Program-made: the position numbers and the translations under genes
In this document: piece after piece, positions 33,526 through 41,650 of the stretch
How the letters are laid out: the number at the start of each line of letters is the position of its first letter
Numbering within the stretch: position 1 is the first letter of the stretch
Source: Clostridia bacterium
GTDB taxonomy: Bacteria > Bacillota > Clostridia > Oscillospirales > Acutalibacteraceae
Direction: 5' to 3'
Assembly: GCA_017503135.1 (NCBI GenBank)
Contig: JAFVTQ010000004.1
Coordinates: forward strand, 372,001 to 436,000
DNA length: 64,000 nucleotides
Notes under the pieces: generated by a model
Told to the model about the DNA's origin: nothing
The model's input: only the letters and a program-made list of their open reading frames with translations
Database searches by the model: none

Positions 33526-34878
33526 ATGGGCAGACTTTTTGGTACAGACGGCGCTCGTGGTGTCGCAAATACAGAACTTACCTGTGAATTGTCAATGCAG
33601 ATAGGCCGTGCAGCTGCTATGGTACTCACTAAGAACTTAAATGGCAAAAAACCAAAGGTTCTTATCGGACTTGACACTCGTGCATCTTCACAAATGCTTG
33701 AAAATGCAATTACAGCAGGACTTTGTTCTGTTGGTGCAGATGTTTTGAAGTTGGGCGTTGTGCCAACTCCAGCAGTCGCATATTTAGTGAAAGAATATGG
33801 CTATGATGCCGGCATTATGATTTCTGCATCACATAACCCTTGTGAATATAACGGAATTAAGATTTTTCAGTCAAATGGTTATAAATTACCCGACGCACTT
33901 GAAAATGAAATTGAAGCAATTATCCTTGATAATGCAACTCCAATTCCAACTCCAATTGGTGGTGGAGTAGGCAAAGCAAAAAGAAAAGCAGATGCTATTA
34001 ATGATTATATCGAGCATCTTCTCTCTGCAACAAATATGAGCTTCAAGGGCTATAAAATTGCACTTGACTGTGCAAATGGTTCTTCAAGTGTATCAGCAGA
34101 AGAAGTTTTCACTCGTCTTGGTGCAGAAGTAGTTGTTATTAGTGATAAACCTGATGGTGTAAATATCAATAAAGATTGTGGCTCAACACATCTTGAAAAC
34201 TTGCAGAAAGTTGTTGTAGAAAATGGTTGCGATTTAGGTTTTGCATTCGACGGTGATGCTGACAGAATGTTAGCAGTTGACCATACAGGCGCAGTTGTTG
34301 ACGGTGACAAGTGTATCGCAGTTTGCGCAAAGCATATGAAAGAATTGGGCAAACTCAAAAAAGATACAGCCGTTGTTACTGTTATGAGTAATATGGGATT
34401 CTTCAAATTCTGCGAAGATAACGGAATCAAATGTGAAAAAACAAATGTCGGTGACCGTTATGTCCTTGAGAATATGGTTGAAAACGGTTATAGCATCGGC
34501 GGTGAACAGTCAGGGCATATTATTTTCTTGAAATATGCAACAACAGGTGACGGTCAACTCTCTGCTATTCAACTTTTAGCAGTTGTTAAAGATACAGGCA
34601 AAACTCTTAAAGAGTTAGCAGACGAAATGGAAGTTTATCCACAAGTGCTTATTAATGTTCGAGTTTCAAAATTTGGTAAAGCACAGTTTAATAAAGATAA
34701 AGAAGTACAAAATGCAATTAAGAAGGTCGAAGAAAAGCTGGGCGACGAAGGTCGAATTCTTGTTCGTATTTCAGGCACAGAGCCACTTATCCGAGTAATG
34801 CTTGAAGGCAAAGACTACGAACAAATTAAAGAACTTGGTGAAACAGTTGCATCAGTAATTGGGGAAAGATTAGTGTAA
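33526..34878 (+). CDS. glmM: Phosphoglucosamine mutase
   Basis: A 450-residue GlmM, which converts glucosamine-6-phosphate to glucosamine-1-phosphate for UDP-GlcNAc and peptidoglycan synthesis. The N-terminus is GRLFGTDGARGVAN; the phosphoserine site is ISASHNP near residue 100; the metal loop is DGDADR; and the sugar and phosphate loops follow (GGEQSGH; RISGTEPLIRVM). Its stop overlaps the methyltransferase ATG by one base. Confidence 0.97.
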   Translation: MGRLFGTDGARGVANTELTCELSMQIGRAAAMVLTKNLNGKKPKVLIGLDTRASSQMLENAITAGLCSVGADVLKLGVVPTPAVAYLVKEYGYDAGIMISASHNPCEYNGIKIFQSNGYKLPDALENEIEAIILDNATPIPTPIGGGVGKAKRKADAINDYIEHLLSATNMSFKGYKIALDCANGSSSVSAEEVFTRLGAEVVVISDKPDGVNINKDCGSTHLENLQKVVVENGCDLGFAFDGDADRMLAVDHTGAVVDGDKCIAVCAKHMKELGKLKKDTAVVTVMSNMGFFKFCEDNGIKCEKTNVGDRYVLENMVENGYSIGGEQSGHIIFLKYATTGDGQLSAIQLLAVVKDTGKTLKELADEMEVYPQVLINVRVSKFGKAQFNKDKEVQNAIKKVEEKLGDEGRILVRISGTEPLIRVMLEGKDYEQIKELGETVASVIGERLV

Positions 34879-35741
34879 TGAGAGTAGCAGATAATTGGAA
34901 AGATTATGAATTAATAGATTGCTCTTGTGGTGAGCGACTTGAAAGATGGGGTAATATTACTCTTATCCGTCCCGACCCACAGGTAATCTGGAAAACAGAA
35001 AAGAAAAACCCACTTTGGAAAAAAGCAGATGCTATTTATCACCGTTCAAATTCGGGTGGCGGTCAGTGGGAAATCAGAAACAAAATTCCTGATTTCTGGA
35101 CAATTAACTACCGTGACTTAACATTCAATATTAAAACTATGGGATTTAAGCATACAGGTCTTTTCCCTGAACAAGCAACAAACTGGGATAGAGTTGCAGA
35201 AGTTATCAAAAATGCTAACCGTGAAGTTAAAGTGTTAAATCTCTTTGCTTATACAGGTGGCGCAACAATTTCAGCACTTAAAGCAGGCGCTTCTGTGTGC
35301 CATGTTGACGCGTCAAAGGGTATGACGCTTTGGGCAAAAGAAAATGCAGTTAGTTCAGGTGTTGCTGATAAACCGGTAAGATGGATTGTTGACGATTGCA
35401 TTAAATTTGTTCAACGAGAAATCCGTCGTGGCAATAAATACGACATCATTATTATGGACCCACCATCTTATGGCAGAGGACCAGGTGGCGAGGTCTGGAA
35501 ACTTGAAAACGAAGTTTATGAATTTGTTGAACTTTGCAGTCAGGTGTTATCAGATGACCCACTTATGATGCTTATAAACTCATACACAACAGGACTTAGT
35601 CCTTCAGTTATGGAATATATTTTAGGCGCAGTTGTGAAAACACGCTTTGGTGGTCAGGTTACAGGTAGCGAAATCGGACTTCGCGCTACTGAAAACGGAC
35701 TTGTACTTCCTTGCGGAGCAAGTGCTATTTGGAGTAAGTAA
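34878..35741 (+). CDS. Class I SAM-dependent methyltransferase (RlmI/COG1092-like)
   Basis: A 287-residue methyltransferase. The segment KTMGFKHTGLFPEQATNWD and the SAM-binding block VLNLFAYTGGATISALKAGA, together with the catalytic DPPSYGRG, place it with RlmI/RlmK-like 23S rRNA cytosine or guanine methyltransferases. The N-terminal PUA domain of RlmI is absent, so it is a shorter variant whose target is not known. It is coupled to glmM and lies 3 bp before ecfA1. Confidence 0.85.
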   Translation: MRVADNWKDYELIDCSCGERLERWGNITLIRPDPQVIWKTEKKNPLWKKADAIYHRSNSGGGQWEIRNKIPDFWTINYRDLTFNIKTMGFKHTGLFPEQATNWDRVAEVIKNANREVKVLNLFAYTGGATISALKAGASVCHVDASKGMTLWAKENAVSSGVADKPVRWIVDDCIKFVQREIRRGNKYDIIIMDPPSYGRGPGGEVWKLENEVYEFVELCSQVLSDDPLMMLINSYTTGLSPSVMEYILGAVVKTRFGGQVTGSEIGLRATENGLVLPCGASAIWSK

Positions 35742-35744
35742 TTA

Positions 35745-36596
35745 ATGGCAATTATTAAATTTGAAAACGTAACATTTCGTTATGAAAGTGACGAAGAAGG
35801 TGTAGTTTTAGCACCTGCTGTCAAAGATTTTTCTCTTTCAATTGAAAAAGGTGAATTTGTGGCAATTCTCGGTCACAACGGCTCGGGTAAAAGCACCTTG
35901 GCAAAGCTTGCTAACGGACTTTTACTTCCCGAAAAGGGCAGAGTTTTGGTTGACGGAATGGATACAATCAATGAAGAAGACGACATAAAAATAAAACAGA
36001 CAGTTGGCGTGGTTTTTCAAAATCCCGATAACCAGATTGTTGCAACAATCGTCGAAGAAGACGTGGCTTTTGGTCCTGAAAATTTGGGCATTGAGCCAAC
36101 AGAAATTCGCAGACGAGTTGACAATGCTCTTAAAACTGTGGGTATGTATGAATATCGCAAACATGGTCCACATAAACTTTCGGGCGGTCAGAAACAGCGC
36201 GTTGCAATTGCAGGTATAATCGCAATGGAGCCCCGTTGTATTATCCTTGATGAGCCGACAGCAATGCTTGACCCAATCGGTCGTCGTGATGTTATGAATG
36301 CAATCAAACGCCTTAATCGAGAGCTCGGAATTACTGTTGTGTTCATTACTCATTATATGGAAGAAGCCGTTGAAGCTGACAGAATTGTGGTTATGGATGA
36401 TAGCCGACTTGTAATGGACGGCACACCAAAAGAAGTCTTTGCAGATGCAGATAAAATTCGCAGTATCGGTCTTGATGTGCCACAAACCTGTCAACTTGCA
36501 GATATGCTTCGTAATGATGGTATCAAGCTTAAAAATGATTTGTTAAGTATCGATGAATTAGTCGAAAATATAGATGATTTATTGAAAGGTCAGTAA
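35745..36596 (+). CDS. ecfA1: ECF transporter ATPase A1
   Basis: A 283-residue ABC ATPase of the energy-coupling factor module used for vitamin and metal uptake. It has Walker A (GHNGSGKST), the Q-loop ([10 protein letters not shown]), signature (LSGGQKQR) and Walker B ([11 protein letters not shown]). The C-terminal extension typical of EcfA proteins mediates dimer contacts. It is followed 4 bp later by ecfA2. Confidence 0.95.
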   Translation: MAIIKFENVTFRYESDEEGVVLAPAVKDFSLSIEKGEFVAILGHNGSGKSTLAKLANGLLLPEKGRVLVDGMDTINEEDDIKIKQTVGVVFQNPDNQIVATIVEEDVAFGPENLGIEPTEIRRRVDNALKTVGMYEYRKHGPHKLSGGQKQRVAIAGIIAMEPRCIILDEPTAMLDPIGRRDVMNAIKRLNRELGITVVFITHYMEEAVEADRIVVMDDSRLVMDGTPKEVFADADKIRSIGLDVPQTCQLADMLRNDGIKLKNDLLSIDELVENIDDLLKGQ

Positions 36597-36600
36597 AAAA

Positions 36601-37467
36601 ATGTCCCACTTGCAAACTGAAAATTTAACATATATCTATGGTGCGGGCACTCCTTTCAAAATCACCGCACTGGATAACATAAATATAAATATCGAAAAAG
36701 GCGACTTTGTTGCAATAATCGGACACACAGGGTCTGGAAAAAGCACACTCGTTCAACATCTTAACGGGCTTTTAAAACCAACTGATGGCAAGATTTTCCT
36801 TGATGGTGAAAATATACATCAGTCAAAATCAAAACTTTTTGATACTCGTTATAGAGTTGGCCTTTGTTTCCAATACCCTGAATATCAGCTCTTTGAAAGC
36901 ACAGTTTATAAAGATATTGCTTTTGGTCCTACAAATATGGGGCTTTCAGTTACAGAGATTGATGAGCGTGTCAGAAAAGCGGCAAAATATGTTGGTATTC
37001 CTGACGAAATGCTTTCTAAATCACCATTTGATTTGTCAGGTGGCGAGAAAAGAAGAGTAGCCATTGCAGGTGTAATTTCAATGGAACCTGAAATTCTCAT
37101 TCTTGACGAGCCAACAAGTGGTCTTGACCCAATGGGTAGAGAGCAGATTTTAGACCTTATTAAAAATTATCGTGAAACAACAGGTAATACTGTTATAATC
37201 GTATCTCACAGTATGGATGATGTTGCTCGTTTTGCTACAAAAGTTATTGTAATGAACGACGCAAAGGTGGATTTAACTGGCACAGTTGATGACATTTTTG
37301 AGAACAGTACACATCTTCAAGATATTGGTCTTTCAGTTCCACAAATCACAGAAGTATTTATAAAACTCCGTGAAAAAGGTTATCCTGTCAGCGAAAAGGT
37401 TTATACAGTAGAGCAGGGATACAATGAACTCAAAAGACTTTTTGAGGGGAGTGTGAACAATGATTAA
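36601..37467 (+). CDS. ecfA2: ECF transporter ATPase A2
   Basis: A 288-residue partner ATPase. It has Walker A (GHTGSGKST), Q-loop (CFQYPEYQLF), signature (LSGGEKRR) and Walker B (ILILDEPTSGL). The QYPEYQLF form is typical of A2. It overlaps ecfT by 8 bp. Confidence 0.95.
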   Translation: MSHLQTENLTYIYGAGTPFKITALDNININIEKGDFVAIIGHTGSGKSTLVQHLNGLLKPTDGKIFLDGENIHQSKSKLFDTRYRVGLCFQYPEYQLFESTVYKDIAFGPTNMGLSVTEIDERVRKAAKYVGIPDEMLSKSPFDLSGGEKRRVAIAGVISMEPEILILDEPTSGLDPMGREQILDLIKNYRETTGNTVIIVSHSMDDVARFATKVIVMNDAKVDLTGTVDDIFENSTHLQDIGLSVPQITEVFIKLREKGYPVSEKVYTVEQGYNELKRLFEGSVNND

Positions 37468-38302
37468 AGACATCACTCTCGGTCAATATTTTCCAATGAA
37501 TTCAGTTGTTCATAAACTTGACCCAAGACTGAAACTCTTGTTTGTAACATCATTTATTGTGATGGTGTTTCTTTCAAATAATTTCATTTCATTGGCATTC
37601 TGTTTCCTGGTAACTGCATTGGTAATAGCAATTTCAAAAATTCCACTTAAAACAGTTTTAAAGGGATTAAAACCAATTATTTTAATTGTTGTAATCACAT
37701 CAATTTTGCAGATTGCTTATAACGACGGTGGAATTACACTTGTTGATGTGTGGAAAATCAAAATCACAAGTGGTGGCGTGTTAACTGCCGTGTTTATGGC
37801 GTTGAGAATATCGTTGCTTATTGTAATGAGCACAATGCTCACATATACAACATCCCCAACTTCCCTTACAAACGGACTTGACCGTATTTTCGCACCATTC
37901 AAGAAAATCGGTCTTGATTTTCACACAATAACAATGATAATGACTATCGCTTTGCGCTTTATCCCAACCTTAATTGAAGAAGTTGACAAAATTATGAGCG
38001 CACAAAAAAGCCGTGGTGCAAACTTTGAACAGGGTAGCATTATAAAACGTGCAAAAGCACTTATCCCGTTGTTTATTCCTTTGCTTTTCAACTCAATAAG
38101 ACGTGCTTATGAGTTAGCAAATGCAATGACTTGCCGTTGTTATAACGGAGGACAAGGCAAAACAACAATGAATGCATTAAAATTCTCAAAAAGAGATTAT
38201 CTTGGTCTTTTAGCAGTAATTTTAGTGATTATTTCAATAATCTTACTCAATATTTATTGTGGTGAATATAATGCGGAATTTACTTTTGGCCTTGCGATAT
38301 AA
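37460..38302 (+). CDS. ecfT: ECF transporter transmembrane protein T
   Basis: A 280-residue membrane scaffold that links the two ATPases to interchangeable substrate-binding S proteins. About six membrane helices are visible, and the coupling helices carry the Ala-Arg-Gly-type motif (MSAQKSRGANFEQG and the second region AYELANAMTCRCYNGG). No S component is encoded in the window, so this is a group II, shared-type module. It overlaps truA by 32 bp. Confidence 0.95.
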   Translation: MIKDITLGQYFPMNSVVHKLDPRLKLLFVTSFIVMVFLSNNFISLAFCFLVTALVIAISKIPLKTVLKGLKPIILIVVITSILQIAYNDGGITLVDVWKIKITSGGVLTAVFMALRISLLIVMSTMLTYTTSPTSLTNGLDRIFAPFKKIGLDFHTITMIMTIALRFIPTLIEEVDKIMSAQKSRGANFEQGSIIKRAKALIPLFIPLLFNSIRRAYELANAMTCRCYNGGQGKTTMNALKFSKRDYLGLLAVILVIISIILLNIYCGEYNAEFTFGLAI

Positions 38303-39005
38303 CGGAACAAATTTTCACGGTTGGCAAATTCAACCTAACGGAAATACCGTTCAGCAAGAATTATGTAACGCTTTTAAAAATATAAGTGGCAAAGATGAAA
38401 ATATAATAGGGTGCAGTCGAACAGATGCAGGAGTACATGCCAATATGTTCTGTTGTAATGTGCGAACAGAATGTGGTGTTCCAACAGAAAAAATCCCTGA
38501 CGCACTCAATTTTTATCTTCCACCTGAAATTTCTGTCTATGATTGCAAAGAAGTTGATTATGATTTCCACGCAAGATACGACAGCAAGGGTAAAGAATAT
38601 GTCTATTTGATTTATAACGGAAGATATCGCAATCCTTTTTATGAAGATAAAGCAATGTTTTACCCTTATGAATTAGATGCTGAAATGCTCGAAAAGCAAG
38701 CAAAAGCATTTATTGGAACTCATGATTTCTCTGCTTTTTGCAGTGTGGGTAGTGAAGTTCAAGATAAAACTCGTGAAATTTATGATTGCTCTGTTTCAAG
38801 AAATGGCGATTTGGTTGAAATCAGAGTAAAAGGTAACGGATTTTTATATAATATGGTGCGAATTATTGTGGGTACCTTGCTCGATATCCAACGTGGCAAA
38901 ATCGAAAAAGGCACAATTTCGCAGATTATTGAAAGTAAAAATCGTGACAATGCAGGTGCAACTGCAGAAGCGTGTGGATTATATCTCAATAAAGTTTATT
39001 ATTGA
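38271..39005 (+). CDS. truA: tRNA pseudouridine(38-40) synthase
   Basis: A 244-residue TruA, which modifies the anticodon stem at positions 38-40. The catalytic aspartate is D52 (SRTDAGVHA), and the YNGTNFHGWQ motif lies at the N-terminus. I start at ATG 38271, giving MRNLLLALRYNG, with GTGGTGAA (38259-38266) as ribosome site; the in-frame GTG at 38259 is inside that site. The start lies within ecfT, so translation is probably coupled. The ecfA1-ecfA2-ecfT-truA order is standard in Firmicutes. Confidence 0.96.
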   Translation: MRNLLLALRYNGTNFHGWQIQPNGNTVQQELCNAFKNISGKDENIIGCSRTDAGVHANMFCCNVRTECGVPTEKIPDALNFYLPPEISVYDCKEVDYDFHARYDSKGKEYVYLIYNGRYRNPFYEDKAMFYPYELDAEMLEKQAKAFIGTHDFSAFCSVGSEVQDKTREIYDCSVSRNGDLVEIRVKGNGFLYNMVRIIVGTLLDIQRGKIEKGTISQIIESKNRDNAGATAEACGLYLNKVYY

Positions 39006-39020
39006 TGTGTGGTGATTTGA

Positions 39021-40229
39021 GTGGCACAAAAGAAAAAGGCAAAAAAGCCAATAAAACTCAATAAAATAATGAAAAAAGGTGTCAGCAATAAAAGTGTTAA
39101 AACAATGAAATTGCTTGCAATTATCCTTGTTGTATTGTTACTTATTTTAATTGCTGCGGCACAGTTTGGTGGCGTAACATTTTCAACTGTAGGTGACTAT
39201 TTTGCATCTGCAATGGCAAAACTGGGCACAGGCGAAGGTTATCCTTATAGCGTCAACAGTGTCGAAATTGATGATGTGGGACTCACAAATTCAGACTTGG
39301 TTTTGGTTTATGACTCTAATATAAAAGTTCTCAATTCAACAGCCAAAGAATTGTCAAACATTTCCCATGATTACGATTATCCTGTAATCAGCACAAATAG
39401 TGGTAGAATTCTTCTTTTTGATGAAGGTGCAAAGAAATTCAGAGTCCAGTCAAAAACAAGAGTGCTCTATGAAAAAGAAATGGACCATATAATCTTAACA
39501 GGTGAAATGGGCAAAGATGGCTCGGTCGCAATCGCAACAAGAGCAGACAATGCAGAAAGTATGTTGACCGTATTCAACAGTAATCGTGAACAGGTTTTTG
39601 CTTGGAAATGCGCAAAAGAGCATATCGTTTCTTGTGATGTTTCAGATAATGGCAAAAATTATGTGGTAGCAGTTTTGGGTGTAAATAATGGCTCAGTTTA
39701 TACAAAGGTTCACATTTTTAATAAAAACAAAACTGAACCTGTTGCAACATTTGAATACATAGATTCTGCAATAGCAAATGTTAAATTCCTTTCAAATGAA
39801 ACCATAATGGTAATGGGCAACAATGTTTGCGAAATTATAAAAGGTGACGAAGTTAAAGAGAAAATTGATGTTTCAGTAAATACAACATATCAACTCTTTA
39901 TTTCAGATAATAACAGCGCAATCCTTGTTCTCTCAAAATATTCAAGTACAACTCAGAAAATAATCAAAGTTTATAATAAATCAGGTAAAGAACTCTTTAC
40001 ACAAGAAATTGACGGAATGGTCAAATCAGTTTCAACTGATGGCAAATATGTTTCAGTACTTACCGGTAGTAATGTGCAAACATTCACTATGAAAGGTAAA
40101 CCCTGTGGCAGTGCTGAAGTCAATGCCGACGCACAAAAAGTTCTTGTCAGTTCAAGAAATACATATGTTTACTCGTCCGACGCAATTACCCTTTACTCAT
40201 CAGTAGGGGATAATAAAGATAAAGACTAA
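39021..40229 (+). CDS. DUF5711-family membrane-anchored beta-repeat protein
   Basis: A 402-residue protein with a basic N-terminus (KKKAKKPIKLNK), a single membrane helix (about 28-47) and a large outside domain of repeated beta-strand units with a WD-like rhythm (NSDLVLVYDSNIKVLN; GKNYVVAVLGVNNGSVYTKVHIFNKN; GKYVSVLTGSNVQTF), suggesting a beta-propeller. It matches DUF5711, found in Clostridia, function unknown. The start is GTG 39021. It lies between truA and cvpA and may be envelope-related like its neighbours cvpA and pgsA. Confidence 0.8.
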   Translation: MAQKKKAKKPIKLNKIMKKGVSNKSVKTMKLLAIILVVLLLILIAAAQFGGVTFSTVGDYFASAMAKLGTGEGYPYSVNSVEIDDVGLTNSDLVLVYDSNIKVLNSTAKELSNISHDYDYPVISTNSGRILLFDEGAKKFRVQSKTRVLYEKEMDHIILTGEMGKDGSVAIATRADNAESMLTVFNSNREQVFAWKCAKEHIVSCDVSDNGKNYVVAVLGVNNGSVYTKVHIFNKNKTEPVATFEYIDSAIANVKFLSNETIMVMGNNVCEIIKGDEVKEKIDVSVNTTYQLFISDNNSAILVLSKYSSTTQKIIKVYNKSGKELFTQEIDGMVKSVSTDGKYVSVLTGSNVQTFTMKGKPCGSAEVNADAQKVLVSSRNTYVYSSDAITLYSSVGDNKDKD

Positions 40230-40246
40230 TTTATGAGGTGATTTAT

Positions 40247-40963
40247 ATGTCAATAATTTTAGATGTTATTCTTATTGCAATTTTTGCAGCTTATGTAATA
40301 ACAGCAGCAAAAAAAGGCTTTATAAGAACATTATTAGAACTTGTTGCAGTTGTTGCAGCAATCTTCTTGTCATTCCAGATAAGCCCTGTTATTTCACAAA
40401 CCGCTTATGACGGATTTGTTGAAGAGCAAATAGTAACTGCACTTGAAGAACAAATTAGTGAGAATGTTGATACGTTATCAGTAACAGAAAAAGCCAATGC
40501 AGTTTTAGACTCTATCCCTGATTTTGCAGTGTCATTAGCAGCATCAGCAGGCGTTGAAATCTCAACAATTAAAGAGCAGATTTCATCACAAAAAATCGAT
40601 TCTCAGAATCTTGCTCAAAGCCTTGTTGATAAAATTGCAGAGCCAATCGTTGTTGGCGCGTTGACAATAATCATCTTTATTTTATTAGCAGTTGTGTTGA
40701 TGATAGCTTTGAAATTCGTAGCAAAGCTTGTTTCAAAACTGTTTGATATACCACTTGTGAAATCAGTTAACAGAAGCCTTGGCGGTGTCTTGGGCGCAAT
40801 CAAAGGCGTGCTTGTTGTTATAGTAATTTGCACAGCACTTCGTTTCATCTTTGGTGGTGGCGATGGTGAATTATCAGTTGCAGTTAACGATTCTTTTGTG
40901 GTTGGTTTGCTTGATGAAATCAATCCACTTATTGATTCTCTTAAAGGATTTATTATTAAGTAA
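40247..40963 (+). CDS. CvpA-family membrane protein
   Basis: A 238-residue protein with an N-terminal CvpA block (LDVILIAIFAAYVITAAKKGFIRTLLELVAVVAAIFLSF) and membrane helices near residues 5-25, 28-45, 140-165 and 185-205. CvpA is named for colicin V production in E. coli; its general role seems envelope-related and is not settled. The insert between the first and later helices (about 45-135) is longer than in E. coli. The start is ATG 40247 after GAGGTG. Confidence 0.85.
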   Translation: MSIILDVILIAIFAAYVITAAKKGFIRTLLELVAVVAAIFLSFQISPVISQTAYDGFVEEQIVTALEEQISENVDTLSVTEKANAVLDSIPDFAVSLAASAGVEISTIKEQISSQKIDSQNLAQSLVDKIAEPIVVGALTIIIFILLAVVLMIALKFVAKLVSKLFDIPLVKSVNRSLGGVLGAIKGVLVVIVICTALRFIFGGGDGELSVAVNDSFVVGLLDEINPLIDSLKGFIIK

Positions 40964-40975
40964 TGAGGTGTAATT

Positions 40976-41644
40976 ATGAGTGAACAAAAGAAAACCTTAA
41001 AAGAAAATTTACACGAAATTTTTGACGGATGTCTTACAATTCCAAACTTGCTTTCAGTAATAAGAATTGCTTTGATTCCGGTTTTTGCAGTGCTTTATTA
41101 TAAAGGCTATATCTGGTGGTCACTTATTGTTCTTGCACTTTCAGGACTTTCAGATTTGTTTGACGGCAAAATTGCAAGAAAATTTAATCAGGTTAGTAAT
41201 TTAGGCAAACTTTTGGACCCAGTTGCAGATAAACTCACAATTTTTGCAATCGCAATTGTACTTTTCTTGCAGTTCAAAGCAGCACAGAGTGAATCAATGC
41301 AAGCATTTGCTTGGGTGTTCTTGCTCTTTATCGCAAAAGATATTATTATGATTTTGGGCAGTGTTGTGCTTATCGCACTTGGCACTCGTCCCGTTGCAGC
41401 AGAAATCTGGGGCAAGCTTGCAACTTGTGCATTTTATGTGATTATGGTTGTAATTATCGGCTTCGGTCCTGAAGTTGGTGCAATCACACATATCGAAGGT
41501 CTTGCAAACTATACACTTCCTGAACCACTTATGTTTGTACTTGTAGTAGTAGCAGTTGTGCTTACATTTATTGCATTTTTCAGCTATCTTCCAAGTGCAA
41601 TTAAACAGATTATTGAAAACTCAAAGGCAAAGAAAGAGGACTAA
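40976..41644 (+). CDS. pgsA: CDP-alcohol phosphatidyltransferase, probable phosphatidylglycerophosphate synthase
   Basis: A 222-residue membrane enzyme. The full CDP-alcohol motif is present (DGKIAR...G..LD...D, in SDLFDGKIARKFNQVSNLGKLLDPVADK), with several membrane helices. PgsA makes phosphatidylglycerophosphate from CDP-diacylglycerol and glycerol-3-phosphate, the first step to phosphatidylglycerol. Length and N-terminal IPNLLSVIRIALIPVF fit PgsA, but related enzymes such as cardiolipin synthase share the motif. It lies 12 bp after cvpA. Confidence 0.85.
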   Translation: MSEQKKTLKENLHEIFDGCLTIPNLLSVIRIALIPVFAVLYYKGYIWWSLIVLALSGLSDLFDGKIARKFNQVSNLGKLLDPVADKLTIFAIAIVLFLQFKAAQSESMQAFAWVFLLFIAKDIIMILGSVVLIALGTRPVAAEIWGKLATCAFYVIMVVIIGFGPEVGAITHIEGLANYTLPEPLMFVLVVVAVVLTFIAFFSYLPSAIKQIIENSKAKKED

Positions 41645-41650
41645 TTTATA

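Noticed and set aside
35922-36494. A 190-codon open frame antisense to ecfA1
   Set aside because: His/Cys/Asn-rich composition typical of a reversed coding frame, no ribosome site, and the + strand gene is a clear ABC ATPase.
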